Assembly: GCA_907163375.1 (NCBI GenBank)
Contig: CAJQUW010008939.1
Location: 62,001 to 126,000, forward strand
Direction of reading: 5' to 3'
DNA length: 64,000 bases
Source of the DNA: Prostheceraeus crozeri
Taxonomy: Eukaryota > Platyhelminthes > Polycladida > Euryleptidae
Under the pieces are notes generated by a model. That model was not told the DNA's origin and searched no databases. It was given only the letters and a program-made list of their open reading frames with translations. Position 1 is the first letter of the stretch. Each line of letters begins with the position of its first letter. Shown piece after piece: positions 53,690 to 64,000 of the stretch. Made by a program: the position numbers and the translations under genes.

Positions 53690-53960
53690 CTAGGCTTTTA
53701 TGATCTCCTTCGCGGCATTCTAATGAAACTGAAATTTCTAAACATCTGCCACCAAGCGGACTTGACGATTTTAACAATAAATACAAATACCACATACACG
53801 AATTAGCTGAAAGTATTGCACTTTGCCATAGCACTGAGACAACGAACATTGAATGAGACGATTCGGATACAAAGCTGAGGGTCTTTCTGTTGTACCTTCT
53901 CGCAATTTCGGTGACCGACGAAATTTATATGTATCACTTCTCTCTTTAGTTATATAGTTA
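53690..53960 (+). mobile_element. Penelope-like 3' fragment (inverted pair, right arm)
   Basis: The plus strand has the same tail as the left arm (GAAACTGAAATTTCTAAACA, then GCTGAAAGTATTGCACTTTG and GCTGAGGGTCTTTCTGTTGT), diverged by small indels and substitutions. About 200 bp separates the two arms. Confidence 0.7.
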
Positions 53961-54600
53961 GTGATCTTTTTCTAGTTGAGATCATGTCCACGTCGACTTG
54001 CTCTTCACTCAGAGATCTCTTGTACTATATCACCACGAGAAGGCACTGAAGAATGAGTAATAGGACTTGAATCCAGGTCGTGACAAACATACGACTTTTC
54101 TAATTGTGAACGATAATTTGAAGTAGTTAAAAAAATGTTTGGAACAAATTTCAAGGAACAAATAATTTGGGTTTTGAACTATTTTAGATTTTGAAGGCAC
54201 CCTTTTGAGGTTGTAAATGCGATGGAGAAATTGTGAAAGGATGACGGGACCGTTTCGTGAGGGTTGGCCCTTTTGAGACTGCGAAGGAGACCACTTTAAG
54301 GATCGTGACGGGCCCCGTATTGAAGATGCGAAGGGGCCCTTTTGAGATTGATCGTGAGCCCTCAGTTTCAGTTTCGTGAATCCGAAATAAGAAATAATTT
54401 TAGGTGGCAATGCTTGACGAAAAGGTTGTACTGCGTTCGTATGGAGTTTTGATTGCTTTGATTCACTACAAAATGCGCCTTTCAGGAGGCGTGGTAGAAA
54501 AAGAAAAGTATGAAAGAGAAATCTACCAAAAGTTTCGGGAATACCAGGGAGTGATGAATGAATATGCGATTACCTGTTGCAAAAGTGATTAAAATACGGC
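53961..54600. other. No gene seen
   Basis: 54190-54330 holds loose repeats of GGGCCCTTTTGAGA-like words. No coding feature is supported. Confidence 0.4.
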
Positions 54601-55349
54601 TAAGACCCCAACGAAAATTGAAATCTTTCAAGCAGCTGCATAAATGATAAGCATTTCCTTTCGTATTGATGCTATGTTTACTTATGTCATGGCGTCTGAG
54701 CTTTAATCAAGTAGCTGTCACAATCTTGTTTAAAATTTTTTTTGGATATGTTATTGTTTTTTTCATTTCTTGCATTTGAAATACAAGAGATGAGAGAAAG
54801 ATTTTATTTGAATCATTGCCGGAACTACAAGCACTTCTAAAGTTTTCCAGTCGGAACTGTAAACGTTTTTGGCTTCTTAACCGTTATCATTGCAAATTTG
54901 CCCTGTTGTAAGGAATCAGTAACTCACCGCGCAAACGTTGCGGATGATGCTTTACTTTGAACCTTGTTTATAATATAATTTTCTTTCCTGTTAATTTAGA
55001 GGATGTCCCACAGTGAACCCCCAACGTCACTTTCTTATCAATTCCCTAATCTCATTGATCATTTCAAAGTTTTTTTGAAATGGCAATTAGCGACAGTGAT
55101 GACTTTCTGTAAGATATTTATAGTTCAAAAGAAGGCAGTTGTTAACATTCTAAAATAAAAACTGCAAGTGTTGGTCGATCGATTTCATGTCATTATTGGA
55201 CATATCATCAGGAAAAAGTTACAATAAAGATAAAACCATTAAATACATGAATTTTCGTTTCTATTTTAATATGATCTAACTGGGTTCGCAATCTCACAGT
55301 TGTTGACGCTAGTAACACTAGCAGCACTATGACAGTTTATTTTCTACTT

Positions 55350-55965
55350 ACTCACCATTTGCCCGAACACAATGTAATTCTTCGGTCAGCAGCGCAAGAG
55401 CATGTCTCTACGCAATCGCTCGTCAATCTGGTGAAAAACGATGCAAATTTTTTTTCCAGTTCATCCAAATGCATAGGATGACTCCAATGCATCCTTTTCT
55501 TGACGTGTTCAAGCGAAAAAAATGTCACGAGGCATAAAATGTGGTAATATCGGAAGCCATTCCATAGGTTGTCATGACGGTCAATTCATGATTTAGGAAA
55601 ATGATTGTTTAAATAATTTGCGATCTGTCGGTAGCAGTGTGCTGGCACTCCATCCTGCATGAAGATGCTCCTATCCTCAGTGATATTCGGTATCACTTTA
55701 TACAGCATGGAAAGGAAGTTTTTACCATTCATTCATTGTCAGTGTCTCTAAAGAGAAATGGCCCAATTGAGCATAGAAATGCCTTCCCAAGCTTTTAGAC
55801 TGCGTTGATCCGTGGAATTTGTGTGAAGATATTTGTTGTGACCAGACCGCTCTGCAGAAGCAGCCTTTCAATCATCGAACAGCTGAACAGCAATTCCCAG
55901 TGGCTTCATGAAAAATCTTCACAATAAAGACGAGATCTTGTATCGTGTGACGTCATGGCATGATT
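55350..55965 (-). pseudogene. Mariner-type transposase remnant, copy 1
   Basis: Same sequence as 57170-57780 but more decayed. On the minus strand short stretches read like the C-terminal half of an IS630/mariner transposase. It has no long frame, so the call rests on the better preserved second copy. Confidence 0.5.
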
Positions 55966-57169
55966 AATATAAAATGACATAGCTGTACGAGAGCCTTTTA
56001 ATTTTGAGTGTAAAATTTTTAATGAAACGAAGAAGTTTATCTTTGAAACAGTTGAACTGATTATTCGTGCTGGTTTTGCGTTGTGGGAGGGGAGGAGTCT
56101 CAGTAGTACATTCTATCTAGCACCTGCTAAAAACTGATGATTGAAAAAGCATCAATAGCAATATTATGCCAATTATTTACTTGCTGACTGAGGATTCATT
56201 AGCATCTTTATTACAACAGACCCAACTTTTGCCAGAACACTTTCTTAACTTATCGGATTTGACATTCCGGTTTTTATTTTTGATAAGAGTGGCAGGCCTG
56301 GGATTTCTTTTCGTGTTGATTTCACGTTTACTTATGCCATGGAGGCTCAACCTTTTCAAAGCTGTCGCAATCTTGTTTGAAGGCCAAAAGTTGTTCTTAG
56401 ATGTAATTGTTTTTTATTATGTTTGAAGTACAAGAGATGAGAGCAGGGTTTGATTTGAATCATTGCCGGAGCTACAAGTACTGATGAAGTTTCTTCAAGC
56501 TGAACTGCAAGCGTTTTTGACTTTTTAGCCGCCATCAGTGCAGTAAATCAGCAACTCACTCCACAGACCATCGGTAGGTGGATGTGTTTGGAAATCCGGC
56601 AGCTCACCTTTGTGTATGAACCGCAAACACCAATTAGCTATTTGTATTGGTGTTTGCAAATTTCAAATTTTGGAAATGAAGTCTACAGAATGAGATTTGA
56701 ACTGCATGTATTTCATTAATTGTATTTCGGATGATGACTTGTTTGCATGTGAGTTACTGATTCTTCACAGGCATACTGCACTGATAACGGCTAAAAATCT
56801 AGAAACTTCAGTATTTCCCGTTATGGATTGTATCAAATGTTACTCTCATCTCATTTCAGATTAAATAGTATATTAAGTTGCATGTCTTCTGTAATGTGTA
56901 ATACTTAATATTTGGGCACAATTTAGAACTCCGTTTTCTCATATTGAGCAAATGCGATAGTTTTTAGTCGTCAATTTTCTCAGTGTGAGATTGATTCAAA
57001 ATTAGTTTGTTTATGTAATGTGGTGGGTTCTCGGTGATCATTTCAAAGTTGTTGATGCAATCGAAATTAGCGGTTCAATGATAAATTTAATTTCTGTAAG
57101 TTAATTATGATTCAAAGGAAAACAGCTGCTAACACGAGTACAACTATAACATTTATTTTCTACTTGCTC

Positions 57170-57780
57170 ACCATTAGCCCGAACGCAATCTAATTCTTCG
57201 GTCAACAGCACAGGAGCATATCTCTACGCAATCGCTCGTCGATCTGCAGAAAACGGTACAAAGCTTTGTTTTCCAGTTCATCCGAATGCATAGGATGACT
57301 CTGATGCACCATTTCTTAAACGTGCCCAAAAGAAAAAAGTCACAGGACATTGAATCTGGTGGTATCGGAAGCCATTCCAAAGGCTCCCATGACGGTCAAT
57401 CCAAGATTTAGGAAAATTGCTGCTTAAATAATTTACGATGGGTCTGTAATAGTGCACTGGCATTCCATCCTGTATCAATCATGACATTTGGTATATTTCA
57501 TACAGCATAGAAAGGAAGGTTTTGCCACACATTCTCGATTTCTCGAAAGAATAATGGCTCTCCCATAGAAAACGGGTAAGAAGGCTTACAGAAATGCCTG
57601 CCCAAGCATTTAGACCGCGCTGACCATGGATTTTGTATGAACATATTTGCTGTGACCAGACCGCTCTGCTGAAGCAGTCTTCCAAACGTCGAACAGCTGA
57701 ACAGCAATTTCCTAATGGTTTCATGAAAATTCTTCACAATAAAGAAGGGATCTTGCACCGTGTGACGTCACGGCGCGATT
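57170..57780 (-). pseudogene. Mariner-type transposase remnant, copy 2
   Basis: Minus-strand pieces in several frames: VTANMFIQNPWSARSKCLGR (core before the second Asp), then EWLPIPPDSMSCDFFLLGTF, corresponding to the W-P-x-x-S-P-D-L-x-x-x-D motif, then a degraded tail near 57180. The catalytic Asp of the last motif is present (CDFF). Stops and shifts abound. Confidence 0.55.
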
Positions 57781-58726
57781 AATAGAAAATGACAAGGCTG
57801 CACGAGAATAGTGAGTGCATTATAAATTTGAATGTAAAATTTTTGAACGAAATGAACAAAGTTGTCTTTGAAACAGCTAAGTTACCCATAGGCCTGCATA
57901 TCGATTATTCGATAATATGCAGTCTATATATCGAGCTGAAATCGTCAATCGTTCAATAACCTCATGCTGATTTTGCATTGGGGGCATGTGCAGGTGTCTT
58001 TGTAGTAAACTCTGTCTAATCTTCGAAAACGGTTCTCCTGAAAACAGCTGGTCGAGTCATGCATTCTAGTTTGAGTCATTGTTGAACCTGATGATGGAAT
58101 AAGCATCAGCAATAATTTTAGACATTTACTTCCTAACTGTTAGGATTCAGAAGCATCTTTATTAGAACAGACCCAACCGCTGCTTGAACGCTTTCAAAGC
58201 TTACCGGGTTGTGTGATATCGAATGATCGTAAGTTTCTTACTGTGAGGGCCCACGACTACGTAATTTAGGGGGCCCATTCCGATTTGACTTTCTGGTTTT
58301 TATTTTTGATAGGAGTGGCGGCCCTGCAAATGGAAATAATTGTGTTCATCATTTCGGTAATAGACTTTCAATAGTGAGTGGACACCTACTTGCCAAGCTA
58401 CCGGTATCAATTTTCCAGCAGACTTGGAATCAGTAATATGCACGTCATTTGACAACGTCAACTGTCAGTTCAGATCACAACCTCACACGGTGTTGAACAA
58501 TTTTCGTGGAAACTTGGTAACTAACATCGAACCAGCTCGTGTGACTTTGTGTACGAATATAATGCCTTTGTTCGCTATTGTTCTCTGCACGCTAGGAATA
58601 TCAAGGTCAAAGTTTTGACGAGGGATGCATGAAAATACCTGCAATTGGAGCAGATCTTTACATTTGTCCCTGCCATATTGACGATTGGCTTTAGATGATG
58701 TAGGTGCTTAGAGAATACAAGCGAGT

Positions 58727-58825
58727 GACATTCCTTCTTTTTATTCTCTTCCTGTGCGCTGATCGTCTAGCGTATAGCTGATTCATCACGAAACCTGCCA
58801 ACAGCGCATCATTGCTTGGGCTGGA
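58727..58825 (+). pseudogene. Duplicated signal-peptide segment, decayed
   Basis: GACATTCCTTCTTTTTATTC through CCAACAGCGCATCA repeats 58962-59060 with substitutions and indels, about 235 bp upstream. It is a decayed copy of the start of the secreted-peptide frame. Confidence 0.6.
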
Positions 58826-58950
58826 ATCAATTGCATTCTTATCTGAAGAAGTGAAATTGAAAATGCTTGTGTGTTATTCACAATTATGGCGAAACCGATC
58901 TTCCACTCAGCTCGGCGTGAGGGTCCTGAACATAATATTTTCATTATAAA

Positions 58951-59136
58951 ATGGTAAAAGTGACATTCCTTCCTTTCATGTTCTTCTTTGTGTTAATCGC
59001 CCTAGGCATAGCTGATCCGTCACGAAACCTGTCAACAGCGCATCAGTACTTTGGCAGGAGGCAGGAGCGACGTCACCACGTCCGCTTTAGCCGAAGATTC
59101 CAGTCAACTGAGGCATCGAAAGTGCGTCAAAGTTAG
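58951..59136 (+). CDS. Short secreted peptide candidate
   Basis: A 61-codon frame begins with a good signal peptide (MVKVTFLPFMFFFVLIALGI, cleavage likely after IADP). It then has SRNLSTAHQYFGRRQERRHH and an arginine-rich remainder. YF-GRR looks like an amidation plus dibasic cleavage site, as in neuropeptide precursors. A cationic antimicrobial peptide is the other option. A partial second copy lies just upstream (58727-58825). No homologue is recognised. The frame is short and could be spliced further, so confidence is modest. Confidence 0.4.
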   Translation: MVKVTFLPFMFFFVLIALGIADPSRNLSTAHQYFGRRQERRHHVRFSRRFQSTEASKVRQS

Positions 59137-59476
59137 TAAAAGCGACTAGTTGTTGCGGACTGAGTTAGCCGCAGAGGGGATTGGAAGTTTCCTGCTCTAG
59201 CATTCGTGTGACCCAAAAAAAGCTTTGCACTGTCTTTGTAAATCTTTTTGCATTTTTCTTCAAAAATTGATAGCAAGACTTACATATTTTATACTTTTTT
59301 CAAATCGATTAGGGTTTACTTACCTTAACAATTGAATGAAAATGGGTCTCCAGGGGAGGGTGTTTTGTATTGCCCCTTATTACGTTTTGACTATTATCAG
59401 AGAAATGTAAACTTGATATAACTTTTGTGAATTGATTCCTTGAATTTCATAGATGTTTTCTCATCGTTACAGATAC

Positions 59477-59926
59477 ATGTCTGGAGTACTTTTCGAAGAT
59501 ATTTTTGAGGTGAAGGATATGGATCCAGATGGAAAGAAATTTGATCGAGTTTCTCGTATTTTCTGTGAAAGTGAATCCTTCAAAATGGAGATGATTCTGG
59601 ATGTGGCTGAATACATCTATCCAGTAAAGCTTGGAGATAAATTTCGCTTATTGGTAGCTACGACCTTAAGAGAAGATGGTCAACCTGATGAAACTGAATT
59701 CACAGCCATAGACGATAGCAATAATAGAGCATCGAACTTTGAATATATAATGCATGGTAAGGTTTACAGAATTGAAGGCGACCACAGTTCAGACAGCACA
59801 ACGAGACTATCTGCTTATGTTTCTTATGGAGGTCTATTGATGCGATTGCAAGGCGATGCAAGTAACTTGCAGGGGTTTCAAATAGACGCTCATGTGTATT
59901 TGTTAATGAAGAAATTGGCATTTTGA
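59477..59926 (+). CDS. POLR2H: RNA polymerase I/II/III subunit RPABC3 (RPB8)
   Basis: A complete 149-residue RPB8, the shared small subunit of the three nuclear RNA polymerases, located on the polymerase periphery near the Rpb1 pore region. I choose the ATG at 59477 ([20 protein letters not shown]), which aligns with the family N-terminus. A frame extended upstream to 59453 crosses a likely splice acceptor (CGTTACAG) at 59469-59471. Family landmarks are clear: [68 protein letters not shown] and the invariant end LLMKKLAF. No stop or shift is present. The coding part is uninterrupted by introns, unlike many animal genes for this subunit. It may be the real gene with a 5' UTR intron, or a retrocopy. 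I see no poly(A) tail. Confidence 0.96.
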   Translation: MSGVLFEDIFEVKDMDPDGKKFDRVSRIFCESESFKMEMILDVAEYIYPVKLGDKFRLLVATTLREDGQPDETEFTAIDDSNNRASNFEYIMHGKVYRIEGDHSSDSTTRLSAYVSYGGLLMRLQGDASNLQGFQIDAHVYLLMKKLAF

Positions 59927-59929
59927 TCA

Positions 59930-62828
59930 TTATATATTTTTAAATTATATTGTGATGATGAGTCGCTTCTTTTCTCAACTTAAGATTGTTAGCAAGTTAA
60001 ATCGCTAACATCCGGCCCAATATCATGCTCGGGTGTGAGACCCAACTTCTATTCTATAGTGATGTGAGTTGGGTCTCTATTCTATGTGAGACCCAAATTC
60101 TATAGTAATAATGATTTAATATCTGCATTGATAATGGAAAAATCAGATCAGGAAAGCATTTCAACAATGAGTGGAAGCACTAAATTACTATCAGCATGAA
60201 GGGGCGATTGAGAGAGATTGGTGAAGCACGCGATGATGCAGCCTATAAATTGAGAGTGCATAGTCTTGGCAAATGTGTCCTCAAAGGAAATTGAAACTAA
60301 TTTTTTAGGCAATTTCCCTTTGGTGTAATTCGTAGAGTTAGTGATTGTGTAATCAATGCATGTGCTGATCATCAAGGCTGTCCAGAGTTGGAATTCCCGG
60401 TTTCCTTTGATTTTCACTACTTTGTGGTGGGATCATGATTTTCTTGTAAATGTGCATTAAAAAATATCCTGCAGTTGAAGATAACAATTTATTGAAAATA
60501 TTGACAAAATTGCAATTTAATTGATTATTCTGTGAATTGACGAAATTGTAATTATTACATAGGCTATATATCTCCATGTATAAATTACAATCGTTTCTTT
60601 TTCCAACATATATTTCAAAAAAATAGTCCTACATGTTGCAAAAACCTGTTCGACAATATTTTCTTTGTCAAGTCAGCCTAATTTGCTGGTGATGCAGAAG
60701 CTTGCGCTTTGACGTTACTAAGCCTAGCTGAGATCATTGATTCTCGCTGACGACTTCATTCAATGCTGTGCTACTATTCTAGAAGTGAATTTCTTAAGTG
60801 CGAATGTAGCAATCAGACTATGTGCTCAAATTGGATTGTTTGACTTTCACAACTAAATTATTTGTTGATATCTTAGTGGAGAGGACTTAATGTCAAATGA
60901 GACTTGGATAAGCCGTGTGAAAGCTCACCAAATCTCAAGAAAGCATATTGAAGTGCAGAATATCGACCGCATCGATAAACTTTACCTCAACAATACGTGC
61001 GAGTTGGGGTTGTGGCTAAGATTGTAATAGCGGTTGGCGATTCATCGCTGCGGAACGGTGGGAATTCCTGTCACGAGAATCCCGGGTCACGTGCTATATT
61101 TAGAAGTCCGTAAGGCGCTCAGGTTGCGCGAGTCATATTGTGTGCGATTCTTTAAGTTCTCATGATTTTTCTTTGGTTTGGTGAGGGCTTGTCATCACAT
61201 TTTTTGTCGGAGAATGGAACGTGTAAATATCATATTTCATTAGCTTTATGTATATGATTTGGCTATTTTTCAACATTCCTGTGGGGAAACGAGGTAGAAT
61301 TATAGTCGTGCGTTACGTACGTTGTCGCGACATTCGTTTGAATCAACTTCTATGCACAGGCACAGGCTGATTGTACTAAGTTGGATAATTTACATATCGA
61401 GGATCGCCACATATGCATGCACTGGGAAGCGCCTAGAATGTTCACGATCCTTCAAGTACGAAGATTTTATGTTGCAGAAGTAAAACACATTCTGAAGTAC
61501 CGGTACCTGTAGATGTAAATTGATGCAACTTTGCTATGGCAAGGGAAAAATCTAGATGTGTTTTCATCAACAAAACATCCATCATATAATTTCTTCAATG
61601 CGAAAACGCATGGTCGTCGTTGAATCAAGTTACGGCTTCTGCAGCAGACAGCTGAAACCAGATTTGGAAAAGTCGGAATTAATTCCATTTTTCGTCGGAA
61701 TTGGAATTGACGATATTCAAATCTACTGGAATTGGAATTGACTCTGATAAATCTCAATTCCACTTTTTCGATAGTGGATATGATCTATTGATCATATTTC
61801 TGTGATAAATATCTGTGATATATCTGATAAATCTATTTGTACAAAAATTGAAATCGCAACGTCCAATCACAACAATTAACAATATTAATTTTTAAGACTC
61901 TATAGATACGATGCGCAACGATAAAAGAAAAACTTTAAACTTACAGTTCACTTCAATTCGATCGGACCCATTTATACCAAAATAATATCATAAATATCAG
62001 TGTCACTTTTCCCGTCAATCTTCAATTGCGCTCGCTGACGTGTTGCAGTATACGCTGCTGTGTTGTTGTTCGCTGGCAGTTGTTGTTGTTATTTCTGTAG
62101 TTAAGTTGCACCGCGAGAGCCCGGAGATCTTCTAACAGCTGCTGAAGATGTCGCATGTGATGTTGTTGGTAGTTGTTGTTGTGTCAATTTCTCATCGTTT
62201 CTAATTTATACCAATTTTTGAGACTTGACGATAAATCCTGTTTCTTTTGAAAATTGAAAGAGTTTCCTTTATTCTCTGCCCGCTAGCTTTCGACCCGACT
62301 TCATTTCGCTCTTATCACGGAATTTTTAATCTCCTTTTTTAACATGGACCATTAATCAGTTTTCATGATATCATTTTTATCGTCATTTTTTCTTTCATCA
62401 ACAATCACGTTATTCGCACATTGAATTTCTTTCTTCAGTTTATTAATCGATTTATTCGCATCTCATCTCTCTCTCTGCGTTTGATTCTTTGCTGACAGTT
62501 AATTTTCTTTTCTTTCTTTTTTTCACGAGATATTGAATGTCTCGTTTACGAAACGAAAATGGCGTAGGCAGATACATGTACACAAGAAATATGAACTATG
62601 AACATGAGAACGCACATAGGAACGACGCAGGGGATTCTTCGTCATAGTATTGCTATTGGAATGAAAAATTGACCTTTTGACGAAGTTTGTTGGTATTTCA
62701 CCCAAATAGACCATAGTAATCAAAAGCTTGGCCGGAAAAAGCATTGTTCTCGGGAAAGCCACACGCTTTCTAATCTTTTGTAAATTCTGCCACTGCGATC
62801 CTTAGCTTTCTATAAATACAATCCAATA
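59930..62828. other. No gene seen
   Basis: About 2.9 kb. 60025-60095 repeats GTGAGACCCAA/TTCTATAG words. 62060-62185 is rich in GTTGTTGTT microsatellite. No coding frame is supported. Confidence 0.45.
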
Positions 62829-64000
62829 CAGGGTGTTCAGTATAAAAGCAGGAAATTCCCAATATTTGTGCTTGCATATCTGGTCTTCCAAAAATTGTTA
62901 ATTGCGAATTCTACGAATTGTGACTGGCATCCCAAGAATTGTAATTGGTTGATTTGGTATTGTTTCGTTAGTACGAAATAAGAAGAAAATTCCAGTACCA
63001 TCTTTCATTATATTGTGCAAAATGCCTCAGTTAACTGATTTCCAGCGTTCAAGTGATCATGTTATATAAATTGAGATCCCAATGGGGTCTTGGTCATGCG
63101 GCGAAATTCAGGGAACTTCTTCCAGCACATTACAGAACTCAGTTCACCCTTGTGGCTAGCGAATAAAAAGAAGGCAATGCCGCCCATCGCAAGCGTGAAC
63201 AGGTACTGGAACGGTACGCCACAAAACTTGGACAACAATGCTCGGCCTGCTGTTTTGGATTTTGTTATGTTTACGCCATGGGAAATATCACCCCAACTGA
63301 ATCTGTCATTAGGACTGTGATGACAAATTCTCAAAATGTCATCGCTAAAATGCTATCGAAGAATCAAGTGTGACAAACTAAAGATGCTCAATAAGAAGGA
63401 CTTGAAAAATCAATGCTTATGCTCGATAAGTTTCAACAAGGAGATTCGGGGATGTCGGTTGTTTCTAGACGAAGCAAGTTTCATGCACAACGCCCATAAA
63501 TTCGCAGAATGAGCGAAGGCTACAGAGCAGTGAAGTAAGGACTGACATCGATGATAACGATATTTTGGCAGAAATCGACACTCAGCAAAAGTCGATACTT
63601 TGTTATGCTGCGGTTTCCTGGTTTGGGAAGTCAAATCTTTACTATTGAAGCTGGCCAAGACCACATCCCAAATTCAAAAAAGAAGAAGACAGCAAATCAG
63701 GACGTTCATCGAGAAGAAATGTGCCCTCGGGTTGTCGAAGATATCAACCGCATAATGCAAAATGAACCATGGACGTGACAACAAAGATGGCACACAGCTC
63801 CACACAACAATTAATTGGCTTAGAGAAAACACACCTGATGTTATTGAACCAAGTCATTGGCCTTCAAAAAGCCCAGATTTAAACGTCATGGACTTCTGTA
63901 TGTGGAGTATTTTATTGTCTCATCTTCAGCGACAGCGTGAACAGATAACTGACATTGAAATGCTTAAAGATGTTTTGACAGAAGCGTGGAATAGAATACC
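62829..64000 (+). mobile_element. Mariner-type transposon running off the right edge
   Basis: CAGGGTGTTCAGTATAAAAG at 62829, preceded by TA, is a typical terminal sequence. A transposase start-like MPQLTDFQRS follows at about 63022. The catalytic C-terminal region lies at 63780-64000, at the window edge. The right end is outside. Confidence 0.65.
63550..64000 (+). pseudogene. Mariner-type (DD34D-like) transposase, partial
   Basis: After several shifts the plus strand reads INWLRENTPDVIEPSHWPSK then SPDLNVMDFCMWSI and IEMLKDVLTEAWNRI. Counting across the shift near 63790, about 34 residues lie between the Asp before GTQLH and the Asp in VMDFC. That fits a third catalytic Asp, as in mariner. 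It continues beyond the window. Confidence 0.6.

Larger units (their letters stand above)
54600..58330. repeat. Tandem duplication of about 1.7-1.9 kb
   Basis: Segments match in order at offsets of about 1650 bp (54661 with 56311; 54784 with 56431), about 1816 bp (55381 with 57197) and about 1950 bp (56203 with 58153). The drift reflects indels. Two diverged units (about 54600-56280 and 56280-58330) each include a transposase remnant. Confidence 0.75.

Noticed and set aside
61010..61130. GC-rich stretch with tRNA-like words
   Set aside because: No cloverleaf with proper A and B boxes can be drawn.

Overview
The window is a piece of an animal nuclear genome, AT-rich and crowded with transposable elements. 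Introns, a polymerase subunit gene (POLR2H) and a probable COX8 exon point to a metazoan. Polinton, Sola-like, Penelope-like, BEL/Pao, hAT and Tc1/mariner elements together, plus frequent ACATGTAC and TAGGCCTA words, suggest a marine invertebrate. The phylum cannot be fixed from the sequence alone.

1-15627 is most of an adintovirus-like Polinton/Maverick. Its left end is cut by the window edge. An outer strip of about 283 bp is missing, judged from the right terminal inverted repeat (15192-15627). From left to right it carries a two-membrane-span protein (in-frame stop), an uncharacterised Polinton-type protein, a beta-rich minor-capsid candidate (in-frame stop), an A32-like packaging ATPase (frameshift), an intact protein-primed family B DNA polymerase, a 99-aa orphan, a second A32-like ATPase with a membrane anchor, a long foldback, a zinc-finger protein, a fibre-like coiled coil, a pVI-like membrane-active protein, the double jelly-roll major capsid candidate, a pX-like protein, a phospholipase A2-integrase fusion, an adenain-like protease and a 202-aa orphan. 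132-bp tandem palindromic repeats follow. Together they form a virion kit (capsid, ATPase, protease, lipid-active proteins) plus replication and integration genes. Almost every gene starts directly behind an A-rich leader.

15628-29487 holds host DNA with a Tc1-like DD34E transposon (15944-17322, TA target duplication), a 4.2-kb Sola-like element (17981-22140, 4-bp duplication ATAT, subterminal GGCCTA repeats), a terminal exon resembling COX8 (23668-23802, minus), a 5'-truncated CR1/L2-like LINE (about 23988-24760, minus) and a decayed Penelope-like element (26424-28469) with reverse transcriptase and GIY-YIG domains.

29488-35210 is a nested pile. A Tc1-like gene (29488 to about 33080) is split by a mariner-type element with long inverted repeats (29890-32528). 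That element is itself split by a short pogo/Tigger derivative (31490-32324). A second pogo/Tigger end and a decayed transposase lie to the right.

37634-42489 is a complete hAT element with an 8-bp duplication (TTAAGTAG) and a multi-exon transposase gene on the minus strand. 45403-52257 is a full-length BEL/Pao retrotransposon (minus strand) with 274-bp LTRs differing at about six positions and a 5-bp duplication (GATGA). Its coding region is broken.

52263-64000 contains an inverted pair of Penelope-like 3' fragments, a tandem duplication of about 1.7-1.9 kb carrying transposase remnants (about 54600-58330), a short secreted-peptide ORF with a duplicated first segment, an uninterrupted POLR2H coding sequence (59477-59926), and another mariner-type element running off the right edge. 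Long stretches between these show no gene I can support.
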